Shown: positions 8,439 through 17,979 of the stretch, in pieces
Layout: the number at the start of each line of letters is the position of its first letter
How positions within the stretch are numbered: position 1 is the stretch's first letter
DNA from: Acidobacteriota bacterium
GTDB lineage: Bacteria > Acidobacteriota > UBA6911
NCBI GenBank assembly: GCA_031271905.1
Contig: JAISUT010000010.1
Location: 1-64,000 of the forward strand
Direction: 5' to 3'
Length of the DNA: 64,000 nucleotides
Notes under the pieces: model-generated
Told to the model about the DNA's origin: nothing
Databases searched by the model: none
The model's input: only the letters and a program-made list of their open reading frames with translations
Program-made: the position numbers and the translations under genes

Positions 8439-9791
8439 TTATTTGGATTCGCAAACCAAGCGGAAGCCGAGGTCGCCCTTGCCTTGGTCGTCGAACGCCC
8501 AGCCCCCGCGGGACGCCACGCGCACATAGTCCACGGCATCCCACGCGCCGCCGCCCTTGACCACATGGGTCTTCCCGTCAGGCGTCGGATGCACCGAATC
8601 CGCATACAGGTCGCTCACCAGCTCATGGACGTTCCCGCTCATGTCGTACACCCCCAACTCGTTGGCTTGCTTCGTCTCCACGGGGTGCGTCGCCAAAGCG
8701 CCCGTGTCGGTCTCGCTGTTCCCCTCGTACCATGCGACGGCATCGACGTCGCCGCTGCCGCTATATGCGTGGCCTGCGCCTCTCGCCCCGCCCCGCGCCG
8801 CATACTCCCACTCCGCCTCCGTCGGCAGGCGGCAGTTCTTCCCCGGCTTCGCGGTGTTCAGCTTGTAGATGAATCCGTTCGCGTGGTAGGTGACGCCGCC
8901 GACCACCATGCTGCCGCCGCTCGTCCCCACGATGTCTTTCCAGCTCACATTCTCCACCGGCAGGTTGTCGCCCGTGTGCATGGACGGGTTGGTGCCCATC
9001 CCCGCCAGCCGCCACAGCAACTGCGTCACCTCGGTCCGCCCGATGTAGAATTTTGCCACCGTCTCAGGGTGGGGCGCCTGATCCGTATAGGAGCACAAGC
9101 CGTCCCGCGAGGGGTCGCATCCCATCGTGAACGACCCGGCAGCCACCTCCACCATCTCCCCGAGGATGTCGCTCAGCGTGGGGTCTTCGACCGTCACATC
9201 CACGGTCTCCTTGATCGTCCTGCCGTCGTAGGTCGTGAGGGACGCGGTGACGGAGCATGTGCCCGACGATTTCTTCGCCGCGCTGAAAAGGCCGTCCTCG
9301 TCTATCACCCCGCAGTCGCCCGTCACCCCCCACACGGGATCCTGTTGCGGCTGCCCCTGGGGGATCGTGACCGTGGCGCTGAACCGGATGGTCTTCGTCG
9401 TCTTGACGGTCGCGCCGTCGGGGGTGATCTCGACGGTCGGGTCGGCGGGGTTCACCGTGAGCGTCACATCCTTGCTCGCCCCGCCGGAGGTCACGGTGAC
9501 GACGTAAGTCCCCGTCAACGTCGGCGTGCAGACGATGGTGCTCCCGCTCTGCACGCATCCGTGCCCGGAGGCGGGGAGGACGGAGAACGAGAAGTCCGCC
9601 GTGCTGACGGTCAAGGTCACGGAATCCGCAGCCTTCACGCTCGGCCGCGCGGGCGAGACGGTGACGCCCCCCCCCCCGCCTGCCCCGCCCCCGCTGGAAG
9701 AGCTGGTGCCGCCGCCGCAAGCGGCCAGCAACAACAAAGACAGCGCAAGCGCCGACGCCCCGACCGACCTCGTTCCATTTAGATGTCGCAC
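8439..9791 (-). CDS. Lipoprotein with Ig-like repeats and a formylglycine-generating-enzyme (SUMF1) domain
   Basis: 450 residues. The signal peptide ends in a lipobox (LLLLAACGGG), followed by a Ser/Gly linker, so it is probably membrane-anchored outside the cytoplasm. Two beta-rich Ig-like segments occupy about 50-225. The SUMF1 fold follows, with FTMGCDPS, a VTQ(L) strand, CRLPTEAEWEYAARGG, a cysteine-poor core and the terminal GFRLVCESK. True formylglycine enzymes need paired active-site cysteines. Here the pattern fits the broader family of surface or regulatory FGE-like proteins better, so sulfatase activation should not be assumed. The stop codon abuts element B. Confidence 0.75.
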   Translation of the reverse strand: MRHLNGTRSVGASALALSLLLLAACGGGTSSSSGGGAGGGGGVTVSPARPSVKAADSVTLTVSTADFSFSVLPASGHGCVQSGSTIVCTPTLTGTYVVTVTSGGASKDVTLTVNPADPTVEITPDGATVKTTKTIRFSATVTIPQGQPQQDPVWGVTGDCGVIDEDGLFSAAKKSSGTCSVTASLTTYDGRTIKETVDVTVEDPTLSDILGEMVEVAAGSFTMGCDPSRDGLCSYTDQAPHPETVAKFYIGRTEVTQLLWRLAGMGTNPSMHTGDNLPVENVSWKDIVGTSGGSMVVGGVTYHANGFIYKLNTAKPGKNCRLPTEAEWEYAARGGARGAGHAYSGSGDVDAVAWYEGNSETDTGALATHPVETKQANELGVYDMSGNVHELVSDLYADSVHPTPDGKTHVVKGGGAWDAVDYVRVASRGGWAFDDQGKGDLGFRLVCESK

Positions 9792-10131
9792 TTCGTCCCC
9801 CCCCCCGTTCAGCCGTCACCCTCCCCGCCGCCCGCGTCCGAAGGCGCTGCGGGGATGCTAGCGTCCATTCGATGTTTCTAATTCGATGCCTCCGCCCCGA
9901 GCCGCCACGCGAACCGGCGACCATCCGACGAACGGACGGTCGCGCGCCACCGGCAAAGGGTTAGACGGTAATTCTACGGCAGAATCGGGAGGATGGTAGC
10001 ATTTTTTAACGGAAACGACCCGGAAACGACCCGATGGAGGCGCCATCGATTGACGAAGCCGCCGATTTTCACTAGTATTTGTAAGTTTTTCACGGGCTTG
10101 GGCATTGGCAACTTCCCAGGAGGGACGGGCG
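9792..10131. other. Intergenic region between the FGE-like lipoprotein and the Gld-type ABC operon
   Basis: Divergent gap of 340 bases. It holds a tandem 11-base duplication (GGAAACGACCC twice, about 10012-10033) and a good promoter for the ABC operon at 10050-10078. I see no gene in it. Confidence 0.6.
10050..10078 (+). promoter_or_regulatory. Sigma-70-type promoter for the ABC operon
   Basis: TTGACG at 10050-10055 and TAGTAT at 10073-10078 are separated by exactly 17 bases. The start codon follows about 54 bases after the -10 box, with AGGAGGG at 10118-10124 as ribosome site. Confidence 0.6.
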
Positions 10132-11160
10132 GTGATTGAAGTCGATCATCTCAGCAAGGTTTACGGCGAACGCAGGGCGGTGGACGACATCTCCTTCACC
10201 GTGGGGAAAGGGGAGGTGCTGGGCTTCCTGGGGCCGAACGGCGCGGGCAAGACCACGACCATGCGGATGCTGACCTGCTACATGCCCGCGACGGAGGGGA
10301 CGGCGCGCATCGCCGGCTACGACATCTTCGAGCAGAGCGTCGAGGTGCGCAAGCGCATCGGCTACCTGCCGGAAAACCCCCCGCTGTACCCCGACATGAC
10401 GGTCGATGGCTATTTGAACTTCGTCGCCCGCATCAAGGGGACGCCCTCGTCCCGGCGCGGCGGCCAGGTCGGCGACGCCATTGAGAAGTGCGACCTGGGC
10501 GAGGTGCGCAACCGCATCATCGGCAGGCTCTCCAAGGGCTACCGTCAGCGGGTGGGCCTGGCGCAGGCGCTCCTGAACAACCCGGAAGTGCTCATCCTGG
10601 ACGAGCCGACCATCGGCCTGGACCCCAAGCAGATCCACGAGGTGCGGACGCTGATCAAGAGCCTGGCCTCGGCGCACACCATCATCCTGTCCACGCATAT
10701 CCTCCCCGAGGTCAGCATGACATGCACCCGCGTGGTCATCATCAAAAAGGGGAAGGTCGTGGCGATGGACACCCCGGAGGGGCTGGCGAGCCAGATGAAG
10801 AGGGCGGAACGGGTCTCGCTGACCGTCGCCGGCCCGGTGGACGCCGTGCGCGCGAAGCTGTCGGGCATCGACGGCGTGCTGGGCGTCCAGGCGGAGGACG
10901 CCGACGTCCCGTACTCGAACTACATCGTGGAATGCAAGCTGGGCACGGATCTGCGGCGCGTCCTGTCGGCCGCAGTCGTCGGCGAGGGATGGGGGCTGCT
11001 CGACATCCGCCTGGTCTCCATGAGCCTCGAGGACGTGTTCATCGACCTCATCACCAATGAGCGCGAGGAAGGCGCCACAGCCCCTGCCGCCGAGGGCGGC
11101 ACCCACGGCGGCGGCGACGCCGGAGACGCCGGCGCAGGCGAGGCGAAGGGCGAGGAATAA
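10132..11160 (+). CDS. Gld-type ABC transporter ATP-binding protein
   Basis: 342 residues from GTG at 10132, chosen because AGGAGGG lies 7 bases upstream; a TTG at 10105 would place that site inside the gene. Walker A is GPNGAGKTTT (about residue 33), the signature is LSKGYRQRV, and Walker B is VLILDEPTIGLDP. A C-terminal regulatory domain follows, with a Gly/Ala-rich tail. It powers the exporter formed with the permease at 11229 and the accessory protein at 12011. Homologous sets (GldA/GldFG) are needed for gliding in Bacteroidetes, but the same operon is widespread in non-gliding bacteria, so the substrate is unknown. Confidence 0.88.
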   Translation: MIEVDHLSKVYGERRAVDDISFTVGKGEVLGFLGPNGAGKTTTMRMLTCYMPATEGTARIAGYDIFEQSVEVRKRIGYLPENPPLYPDMTVDGYLNFVARIKGTPSSRRGGQVGDAIEKCDLGEVRNRIIGRLSKGYRQRVGLAQALLNNPEVLILDEPTIGLDPKQIHEVRTLIKSLASAHTIILSTHILPEVSMTCTRVVIIKKGKVVAMDTPEGLASQMKRAERVSLTVAGPVDAVRAKLSGIDGVLGVQAEDADVPYSNYIVECKLGTDLRRVLSAAVVGEGWGLLDIRLVSMSLEDVFIDLITNEREEGATAPAAEGGTHGGGDAGDAGAGEAKGEE

Positions 11161-11228
11161 CGCGGAATGGGAATGGCGGCGGGATGCCCGCCCCGTCCTT
11201 TTGAGCCTTTTGGGAAGGAGTCCCTGTC

Positions 11229-12011
11229 ATGCAATACGTTCTGGCGATCTGGCAGCGCGAGATAAAAAGCTACTTCGTCTCGCCGATTGCCTATGTCGTG
11301 CTCACCATCTTCCTCGTCCTGGCGGGCTTGTTCTTCTACGGCAACTTGACGGAAGTCGTCCAGTTCACCATGATGCAGGCGCAACTGGGGCAGGGGGGCC
11401 AGCCGATCGACGTCCCCGCCTACGTGGCACAGTCCCTTTTCAAGACGTTCACGGTCATATTGCTCTTTTTGATCCCGATGCTGACCATGGGGCTCTTCGC
11501 CGAGGAGAAGAAGCGGGGGACGATCGAGCTGCTCCTGACCACGCCTGTCGGCACCTCCCAAGCCCTGCTGGGGAAATACCTGGCGAGCCTGACTTTCCTG
11601 CTGATCCTGCTGGTCGCGAGCATGGTCACGGTCTCGCCGCTGTTCGTCTTCGGGCAACCCGACTGGAAGCCGATGCTGGCGGGGTATCTGGGGCTGTTCC
11701 TCTACGGGGCGGCGCTCTTGGCGCTGGGCCTTTTCATCTCCACCCTGACCGAGAACCAGATCGTCGCGGTGATCGTCACCTTCGGCGCGTCCCTCGTCCT
11801 GTGGCTGGTCAACGTGTTCGGCACCGTGTTCGGCGGCTCGTCGTCGGGACCGGCGCGCGAGGTCGTCGACTACCTGTCGGTCATCAACCATCTCGACGAC
11901 TTCCTCAAAGGCGTCATCGACACGTCGCACATCATCTACTACGTGACGTTCTCGTTCGTCGGGCTTTTCCTCGCCTATCGCTCCCTCGAGTCCATGAGGT
12001 GGAAGGGGTAA
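11229..12011 (+). CDS. ABC-2 type permease (GldF-like)
   Basis: 260 residues. The ATG has AAGGAG 8 bases upstream. There are about six hydrophobic segments. The conserved cytoplasmic stretch FAEEKKRGTIELLLTTPV is diagnostic for ABC-2 permeases of the NosY/GldF type. Its last base is the first base of the next ATG (TAATG), so it is coupled to the gene at 12011. It is the membrane channel partner of the ATPase at 10132. Confidence 0.88.
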   Translation: MQYVLAIWQREIKSYFVSPIAYVVLTIFLVLAGLFFYGNLTEVVQFTMMQAQLGQGGQPIDVPAYVAQSLFKTFTVILLFLIPMLTMGLFAEEKKRGTIELLLTTPVGTSQALLGKYLASLTFLLILLVASMVTVSPLFVFGQPDWKPMLAGYLGLFLYGAALLALGLFISTLTENQIVAVIVTFGASLVLWLVNVFGTVFGGSSSGPAREVVDYLSVINHLDDFLKGVIDTSHIIYYVTFSFVGLFLAYRSLESMRWKG

Positions 12012-13606
12012 TGAAAAACATCTTGCAGAAACTGGACATCCTGGGGCTGGTGCTGGCGGTCGCCGCCGTCGTCTGGTACTCCATCACCAACGTCTGGGAC
12101 AAGTGGAACCTGTCGCTCGCCGGCGCCGGCGCCGCCCTCATCGTCATCGGCGTCGCGTCCAACTACAAGCAGGTCATGGCGACGCTGGGGAGGCGGTCGT
12201 CCAAGTACGCCGCCAACTACGCGATCTCCCTCGTCCTCGTCCTCGCCGTGGTCGTGGGGCTCAACTACGTCGGGCGGCGGCATGTGCGGCGCTTCGACGT
12301 GACCGCCAACAGCCGCTTCACCCTGGCGCCGCAGACGCTCAAAGTGGTCGAGAGCCTCGACAAGGCGGGCAAGGACGTCGAGATCAAGGCGTTCTTCCCG
12401 GGGGGCAACCACGAACCGCTCCAGGCGATGCTCACCGAATACGGCGCCCTCTCCCGCCACCTGCGTTACGAATTCATCGACCCGGATCGCCAGAACGACG
12501 TCGCCAACCGCTACGGCGTCACGGTCTACGGCCTGCTCGAGAACCCGATCACCCGCGAGGCGATCAAGTTCGGCACCGTCGTCGTCTCCTACGGCGACCG
12601 GACGGAGCGGATCGAGAAGCGCTCCGAAGAGATCGAGGAGCAGGATATGACCAACGCCCTCGTCAAAGTCAGCCGCACCGGGACGAAGAAGGTCTATTTC
12701 ATCTCGGGTCACGGCGAGAAGGATCCCGACGATTCCGACCGGTTCGGCTACGCCTTGGCGAAGAAGGCGCTGGAGGAGCAGGGGTATGCGGTGGACAAGG
12801 CGAACCTCGTCGCCGAGGGGAAGGTCCCGGAGGACGCCAACGTGCTGGTGGTCGCGGGGCCGCAGAACGAGCCGTTCCCCCAGGAGATGGACTTCATCGC
12901 GGGCTTCCTCGACGCCGGCGGCGCAGCCCTTTTCATGATGGATCCGAAGCCATCCCCCGCCCTGCAGGGGTTCTTCGACGGTTGGGGCGTGCAGATCGAC
13001 GACGACGTCGTGTTGGACGTCAGCGGCGTGGGGCGGCTGATGGGCGCGAGCGAAAGCATGCCGCTGGTGCGCGACCGCGACTATGGCCAGCACCCGATCA
13101 CCGACCGCTTCACAACGATGACCTTCTTCCCGCTGACCCGCTCCATCCGCCCCGTCGACCAGGCGCCGGACGGCGTGACGGTCACGACGCTGTTCAGCAG
13201 CAACGCCAGCAGTTGGGGTGAGACCGACCTGGACAGCAGCAGCGCGGAGTTCAACCCCGACGAGGACTTCCAAGGGCCCGTCCCGATGGCCGTCGCCGCA
13301 TCGAAGGAAACGGCGGCGGACGACGCCTCCGCGCGCACCGCGCGCCTGGTGGTCACGGGAACCGCACGTTTCGCGGACAACGACTACTTCCCCGCGCAGG
13401 GGAACGGCAACCTGTTCCTGAACATGGTCAGTTGGCTGGCCCAGGACGACGACCTGATCTCCATCCGCCCCCGCCCATTGGACGACCGCCGCATCTTGCT
13501 GTCGGAGGCGCAACAGAAAGCCATCTTCTTCGTCGCGGTCATCCTGCTGCCCGGCATCGCCCTGCTCGCCGGACTCGTCGTCGTCGTGCGCCGGCGACGC
13601 ATGTGA
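12011..13606 (+). CDS. GldG-like ABC-associated membrane protein
   Basis: 531 residues. Two N-terminal membrane helices and a third near residue 80 are followed by a large extracytoplasmic domain (about 100-490) and a C-terminal helix ending VVVRRRRM. The FDVTANSRFTLAPQT segment and the VYFISGHGEKD region match the ABC-transporter auxiliary (GldG) family. It starts on the stop codon of the permease gene (TAATG). The soluble domain probably presents or receives the transported substrate at the outer face of the membrane, by analogy with GldG. Confidence 0.82.
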   Translation: MKNILQKLDILGLVLAVAAVVWYSITNVWDKWNLSLAGAGAALIVIGVASNYKQVMATLGRRSSKYAANYAISLVLVLAVVVGLNYVGRRHVRRFDVTANSRFTLAPQTLKVVESLDKAGKDVEIKAFFPGGNHEPLQAMLTEYGALSRHLRYEFIDPDRQNDVANRYGVTVYGLLENPITREAIKFGTVVVSYGDRTERIEKRSEEIEEQDMTNALVKVSRTGTKKVYFISGHGEKDPDDSDRFGYALAKKALEEQGYAVDKANLVAEGKVPEDANVLVVAGPQNEPFPQEMDFIAGFLDAGGAALFMMDPKPSPALQGFFDGWGVQIDDDVVLDVSGVGRLMGASESMPLVRDRDYGQHPITDRFTTMTFFPLTRSIRPVDQAPDGVTVTTLFSSNASSWGETDLDSSSAEFNPDEDFQGPVPMAVAASKETAADDASARTARLVVTGTARFADNDYFPAQGNGNLFLNMVSWLAQDDDLISIRPRPLDDRRILLSEAQQKAIFFVAVILLPGIALLAGLVVVVRRRRM

Positions 13607-13631
13607 TGCGAATGTGATAAGGAGGGGTGGG

Positions 13632-15038
13632 ATGCGCTTCAAGGGAACTTTCACGTTGCTCGCGGTCGCCCTCCTGTTCGGCGGCTACATCTACTTTTAC
13701 GAGTACAAAGGCGGGGCGGAGCGCGAAGCGGCGAAGAAGACCGAGAACCGGGTGTGGAAGTTCGACCCCGGCGACATCGTCCGCGTCGACCTCGCGACGC
13801 AAGACGGCGCCGCGACCGCCGAGCGCGAGGACGGGCGGTGGACGCTCACCGCGCCGCACCGGTGGTGGGCGGAGGCGTCGGAGCTGGAGCGGCTGGTATC
13901 CTCCGCCTCGGCGCTGGACCGCGAAAGCGTCGTCGAGGAGAAAGCCTCCGACCTCGGGCGCTACGGCCTCAACCCCGCCCTTCTCAGCCTGCGGCTGAAG
14001 GCGAAGGACGGGAACGAATACGGCATAGACTTCGGCGCCGACACCCCCTCGGGCAACTCCACCTACGCGACCTTGTCTCCGGGGGACGGCTCGGTGTTCC
14101 TCGTCCAGTCCGGCACCACCGCCTTTTTTGACAAGAAGGTCGCCGCCCTGCGCGACCGCAAGGTGTTCCGGTTCGAGCGCGCGGGGGTGCAGGGGCTCAC
14201 CCTGCGCAACGCCAAAGGCGTCGTCGAGCTGGAGAAGGATCGCGACGACCGCTGGTGGTTCAAAGGGTCGGAGAAGCGCGAGGCGGACGGCCCGGCGATG
14301 CGGGAGCTGCTCAACGCGCTGGACCTCGGCACGGTCGCGGAGTTTTTCGACGACGAGTTCGACATCGGGGACGAAGGGACCGTCAACTACGCCAACACCG
14401 CGCTGGAGACCCCGGCGATAGACGCCGTGCTCACCTTCGGCCCCGGCAAGGCGATCAGGCGCTTCGTCGTCGGCCCGGCCAAGTCCACGCTGGGGGGGCA
14501 GGGCGACGACGGCGCGACGGCGCAGGCCGAGCGGTACCTGGCGCGCGACGACGCGCGCCCCGAGCTGTTCTTCGTCGAGAAGGATCTGGTGGACAAGCTC
14601 TCCAAGTCGGCGGACGACCTCCGCTCCAAGGCGCTAGTCCCGTTCCAGCGCTGGGACGTGGACGGCATCGACCTGGAGAACCCCAAGGGGAAGGTCCGGC
14701 TTGTGAAGGCCGGCGGCGACTGGTTCCTGCAAGGCGGCAAGCGGAAGGCGAAGTGGGACGAGGTCAACGGCATCCTGGACGCCTTGGAGAAACCGGTGCG
14801 GGAATGGATAGACGCCCCCGCCCCCCTGTCCGAATACGGCGTGGAGGCGCCATCCATGCGCGTGACGCTCAAGAAAGGCGAGACCGTCATCGCGCAATGC
14901 GCGTTCGGCGCCGCCGCCGAGGGCGGGGGCGTCTACGCCAAGGTGGGCGGCGACTCCGCGATCAAGGTCGCCGACCCCGAGGGGCTGGAGTTCCTGGGCA
15001 AGGCCGAGCCCGATTATCTCGATCCCGCGAAAAAATAA
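13632..15038 (+). CDS. DUF4340 domain protein of the Gld-type ABC operon
   Basis: 468 residues from the ATG at 13632, with AAGGAGGGG before it. One N-terminal membrane anchor (LLAVALLFGGYIYFYEYKGG) is followed by an extracytoplasmic region with repeated DUF4340-like modules: a WxF/Px-D start, then a DDLRSKALVPFQRW segment around residue 335. DUF4340 proteins are almost always encoded next to GldA/F/G-type exporters, as here. The biochemical role is not known. Confidence 0.8.
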   Translation: MRFKGTFTLLAVALLFGGYIYFYEYKGGAEREAAKKTENRVWKFDPGDIVRVDLATQDGAATAEREDGRWTLTAPHRWWAEASELERLVSSASALDRESVVEEKASDLGRYGLNPALLSLRLKAKDGNEYGIDFGADTPSGNSTYATLSPGDGSVFLVQSGTTAFFDKKVAALRDRKVFRFERAGVQGLTLRNAKGVVELEKDRDDRWWFKGSEKREADGPAMRELLNALDLGTVAEFFDDEFDIGDEGTVNYANTALETPAIDAVLTFGPGKAIRRFVVGPAKSTLGGQGDDGATAQAERYLARDDARPELFFVEKDLVDKLSKSADDLRSKALVPFQRWDVDGIDLENPKGKVRLVKAGGDWFLQGGKRKAKWDEVNGILDALEKPVREWIDAPAPLSEYGVEAPSMRVTLKKGETVIAQCAFGAAAEGGGVYAKVGGDSAIKVADPEGLEFLGKAEPDYLDPAKK

Positions 15039-15068
15039 CGGGCGGCGGCCTGGCGGCCGGGAGACCTT

Positions 15069-16475
15069 ATGATGACGACAGGAGGGCGACAAGATTCCGC
15101 AACGCCGCTCGCCGGCGCCCGTCCGGCGCTGGCGCTCCTGCTTTTCATCAACATCTTCAACTACATCGACCGGCAGGTGCTGTCCGCCGTCGTCGGCCCC
15201 ATCAAGCGCACCTTCTTCGACGCGAACGGGGAACTCGCCGCCGGGGGGGGCGGCGACGCGCTCAACGCGGCGTTGCGCTGGTTCGAGCAGCAGCTCGGTT
15301 TCAAGCCGGAGGACGCCATGCTCGGCCTGCTGGGGACTGCGTTCATGGTGGTCTACATGGTCGGCGCGCCGCTGTTCGCGCGCCTCGCCGAGCGGTGGTC
15401 GCGATGGCGCATCGTGGCGTGGGGCGTCGTCGTCTGGAGCCTGGCGAGCGGCGCGACGGGGTTGGCGGGCGGGTTCCTGCTCCTGCTCCTGACCCGTTGC
15501 TTCGTCGGCGTGGGCGAGGCGGCATACGGTCCGGTGGCGCCCGCCATGATCTCCGACCTATACCCCATCGAGCGGCGCGGACAGATGCTGGCGTGGTTCT
15601 ACGTGGCGACGCCGGTGGGGAGCGCGCTCGGCTACGTGCTCGGCGGCTGGATCGCCGGCTCGGGCATCGGCGCGTGGGGTCACGCCGCGTTGGGCTTCGC
15701 CGCAGAGAGCTGGCGCTGGGTCTTCTTCCTGATCACCGTCCCCGGCATCGTCCTGGGGCTGATTTGCCTTCGCATGAAGGAACCGCCCCGCGAAGGGCGC
15801 GGGGGGCGGGGGATCGACCGGTACGGCGTGAAGGTGAAGTCCATCCCCTGGCGGGAATACTGGGAGCTCGCGCGCACGCCGTCCTACGTCCTCTGCACGT
15901 TCGGCATGGCGGCGATGACCTTCGCCATCCAAGGCATCGCATTCTGGATGCCCTATTACATGGAGGGGTTGCCCGACGCGCCCGAAAACACCACCATCGT
16001 CTTCGGCGGCGTCATCGCCGTGTCGGGGCTCGTCGCCACCTTGCTGGGCGGGGTGGCGGGCGACAGGCTGCGCAAGCGGTTCGCAAGCTCCTACTTCCTG
16101 GTCTCCGGCGTCGCCATGGTCGTCGGCTTCCCGATATTCCTCGCCGCCCTGCGCGCGCCGTTCCCGATGATGTGGGTGCTGATGTTCCTGACCTGCTTCT
16201 GCCTGTTCTTCAACACCGGCCCCACCAACACCATCCTGGCAAACGTCACCCGCTCGCCGCTGCGCACCATCGGCTTCGCGGTCAACATCTTCGTCATCCA
16301 CGCGCTGGGCGACGTCATCTCGCCGGTGGTCGTCGGCCTCTTGAACGACGTGTACGGCGACATGCGCGTCTCCTTCGTCGTGGTCGGCGCGATGTTCCTG
16401 CTGGCGGGGGCGCTCTGGCTCGCTGGCGCGTTCTATCTCGAGCGCGACACCGCGCGCGCCAGCGCCGCATCGTAG
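15069..16475 (+). CDS. Major facilitator superfamily transporter (spinster-like)
   Basis: 468 residues with about twelve hydrophobic segments. The opening LLFINIFNYIDRQVLSAV and the loop RLAERWSRWRIVAWG match the Spinster/hexuronate-type MFS branch. A Gly-rich insertion (ELAAGGGGDALNAALRW) lies between helices 1 and 2, a place where these carriers often vary. It follows the ABC operon by 30 bases and may share its transcript. The substrate cannot be told from sequence; lipids and organic anions are both known in relatives. Confidence 0.82.
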   Translation: MMTTGGRQDSATPLAGARPALALLLFINIFNYIDRQVLSAVVGPIKRTFFDANGELAAGGGGDALNAALRWFEQQLGFKPEDAMLGLLGTAFMVVYMVGAPLFARLAERWSRWRIVAWGVVVWSLASGATGLAGGFLLLLLTRCFVGVGEAAYGPVAPAMISDLYPIERRGQMLAWFYVATPVGSALGYVLGGWIAGSGIGAWGHAALGFAAESWRWVFFLITVPGIVLGLICLRMKEPPREGRGGRGIDRYGVKVKSIPWREYWELARTPSYVLCTFGMAAMTFAIQGIAFWMPYYMEGLPDAPENTTIVFGGVIAVSGLVATLLGGVAGDRLRKRFASSYFLVSGVAMVVGFPIFLAALRAPFPMMWVLMFLTCFCLFFNTGPTNTILANVTRSPLRTIGFAVNIFVIHALGDVISPVVVGLLNDVYGDMRVSFVVVGAMFLLAGALWLAGAFYLERDTARASAAS

Positions 16476-16626
16476 GCGGCTGCGGCGCCGGGGGACGGGA
16501 GGGGGGATGGGGGGAGACGGTGGACATGGCTTGCGGGACAGGGGTGGTTGCCAGGCCGAACAGCCCGACAGACGACTTGATTCGGCGGGACTGGATGCCC
16601 GTCCTTTCTCAAGGGCAGGTGGAACC

Positions 16627-17979
16627 ATGAAACTAGAACTTCTCATAGCCCTCCGCTACCTGCGGGAGAAGCGCAAGCAGGCGATGGTCTCCGCCATCTC
16701 CCTGCTCTCGGTCGCCGGCATCGCCGCTGGCGTCATGGCGTTGGTGATCGCCCTCGCGCTCTCGACCGGATTCAAGGAGGATGTGCAAGGCAAGATATTG
16801 GGGGCGACCCCGGCGGTCAACCTCATGCGCGCCGACGGCGCTCCGATCGACGAGCCGGACGCGCTGCTCGCCCGGCTCGCGGGTGGCGACGCCCGCGTCA
16901 CCGGATCGGCGCCGGCGATCCTCAAGCAGGTGATCCTCTCCAGCGCCCACGCCAACCAAGGGGCGGCGCTCAAGGGCGTCCACCCCGGCAAGGAGGCGGA
17001 GGTCTCCGACTTCTTCTCCCGCGTCACCGCCGGCGACCCGCACGCGCTGGACGCCCCAGCCGCCCGGCGGCGTCCAGCGCACCCATCCGACGCCGCGACC
17101 GGTGCGACCGGCGAGGTCGCGCCCCGCGACACGGCGGCGGAAGGCGTCGGGGGATGGGAGGACGGGGAAGGCGAACCGCCGCCGCCCGACGGCGTCTTGA
17201 TCGGCAAGGAGATGGCGCGCACGCTCGGCGTCGCGGTCGGCGACACCGTCAAGATACTCAACCCGATGGGGCGGTTGACGCCGCTGGGAATGACCATCTC
17301 GGAAAAGACCGTCCGCGTCGCGGGCGTCTTCGAATCGGGGCTGTGGGACATCGACGCCAACTGGGCATACGTCAACATCGAGACCGCGCGCCGGGTGTTC
17401 GCCATCCCCGAAGGCTCCGTGATGCTGTTGCAGTTCGACATCGACGACTTGGACGGCGCCCCGGAAGTCGCCGCCGCCCTGCGCGGGAAGGCGGGGCCGG
17501 ACTATCACACGACCACCTGGATCGAGCTCAACGGGCCGCTCTTCTCCGCGCTCAAGCTGGAGAAGATCGCGCTGTTCATCACCATCGGCCTGATCGTCTT
17601 CGTGGCGTCGCTCAACATCGTGACCACGCTCATCATGATGGTGCTGGAAAAGCAGGGGGACATCGCCATCTTCGCGGCGATGGGGGCGACCGCCAAGACC
17701 ATGCGCCGCGTCTTCATGTGGCAGGGGCTGATCTTGGGCGTCGTCGGCACCGCCGTGGGGGGCGCCTTGGGCGTCGCCGTCAGTTGGGTCTTCGACCATT
17801 ACCGGCTCATCCGGATCGAAGCGGAGATATACAGCATCCCCTACGTCCCGTTCCACGTCCGCGCAGGGGACGTGCTCATGGTCTCGGCGACGGCGATCCT
17901 GATCAGCTACCTCGCCACGCTCTACCCCTCGCGCGGCGCGGCGCGGCTGAACCCTGTCGAGGTGTTGCGCTATGAGTGA
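16627..17979 (+). CDS. Lipoprotein-releasing ABC permease LolC/LolE
   Basis: 450 residues from the ATG at 16627. There is one N-terminal helix, a periplasmic domain (about 45-310) and three C-terminal helices ending in LYPSRGAARLNPVEVLRYE, the standard end of MacB/FtsX-type permeases. The N-terminal ALRYLREKRKQAMVSAIS is typical of LolC/E. With LolD (17972) it extracts outer-membrane lipoproteins from the inner membrane. Only one permease is present, so it is probably the single-subunit (LolF-like) or homodimeric form. A Pro/Ala-rich insertion (about residues 140-185) in the periplasmic domain is unusual. Confidence 0.88.
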   Translation: MKLELLIALRYLREKRKQAMVSAISLLSVAGIAAGVMALVIALALSTGFKEDVQGKILGATPAVNLMRADGAPIDEPDALLARLAGGDARVTGSAPAILKQVILSSAHANQGAALKGVHPGKEAEVSDFFSRVTAGDPHALDAPAARRRPAHPSDAATGATGEVAPRDTAAEGVGGWEDGEGEPPPPDGVLIGKEMARTLGVAVGDTVKILNPMGRLTPLGMTISEKTVRVAGVFESGLWDIDANWAYVNIETARRVFAIPEGSVMLLQFDIDDLDGAPEVAAALRGKAGPDYHTTTWIELNGPLFSALKLEKIALFITIGLIVFVASLNIVTTLIMMVLEKQGDIAIFAAMGATAKTMRRVFMWQGLILGVVGTAVGGALGVAVSWVFDHYRLIRIEAEIYSIPYVPFHVRAGDVLMVSATAILISYLATLYPSRGAARLNPVEVLRYE

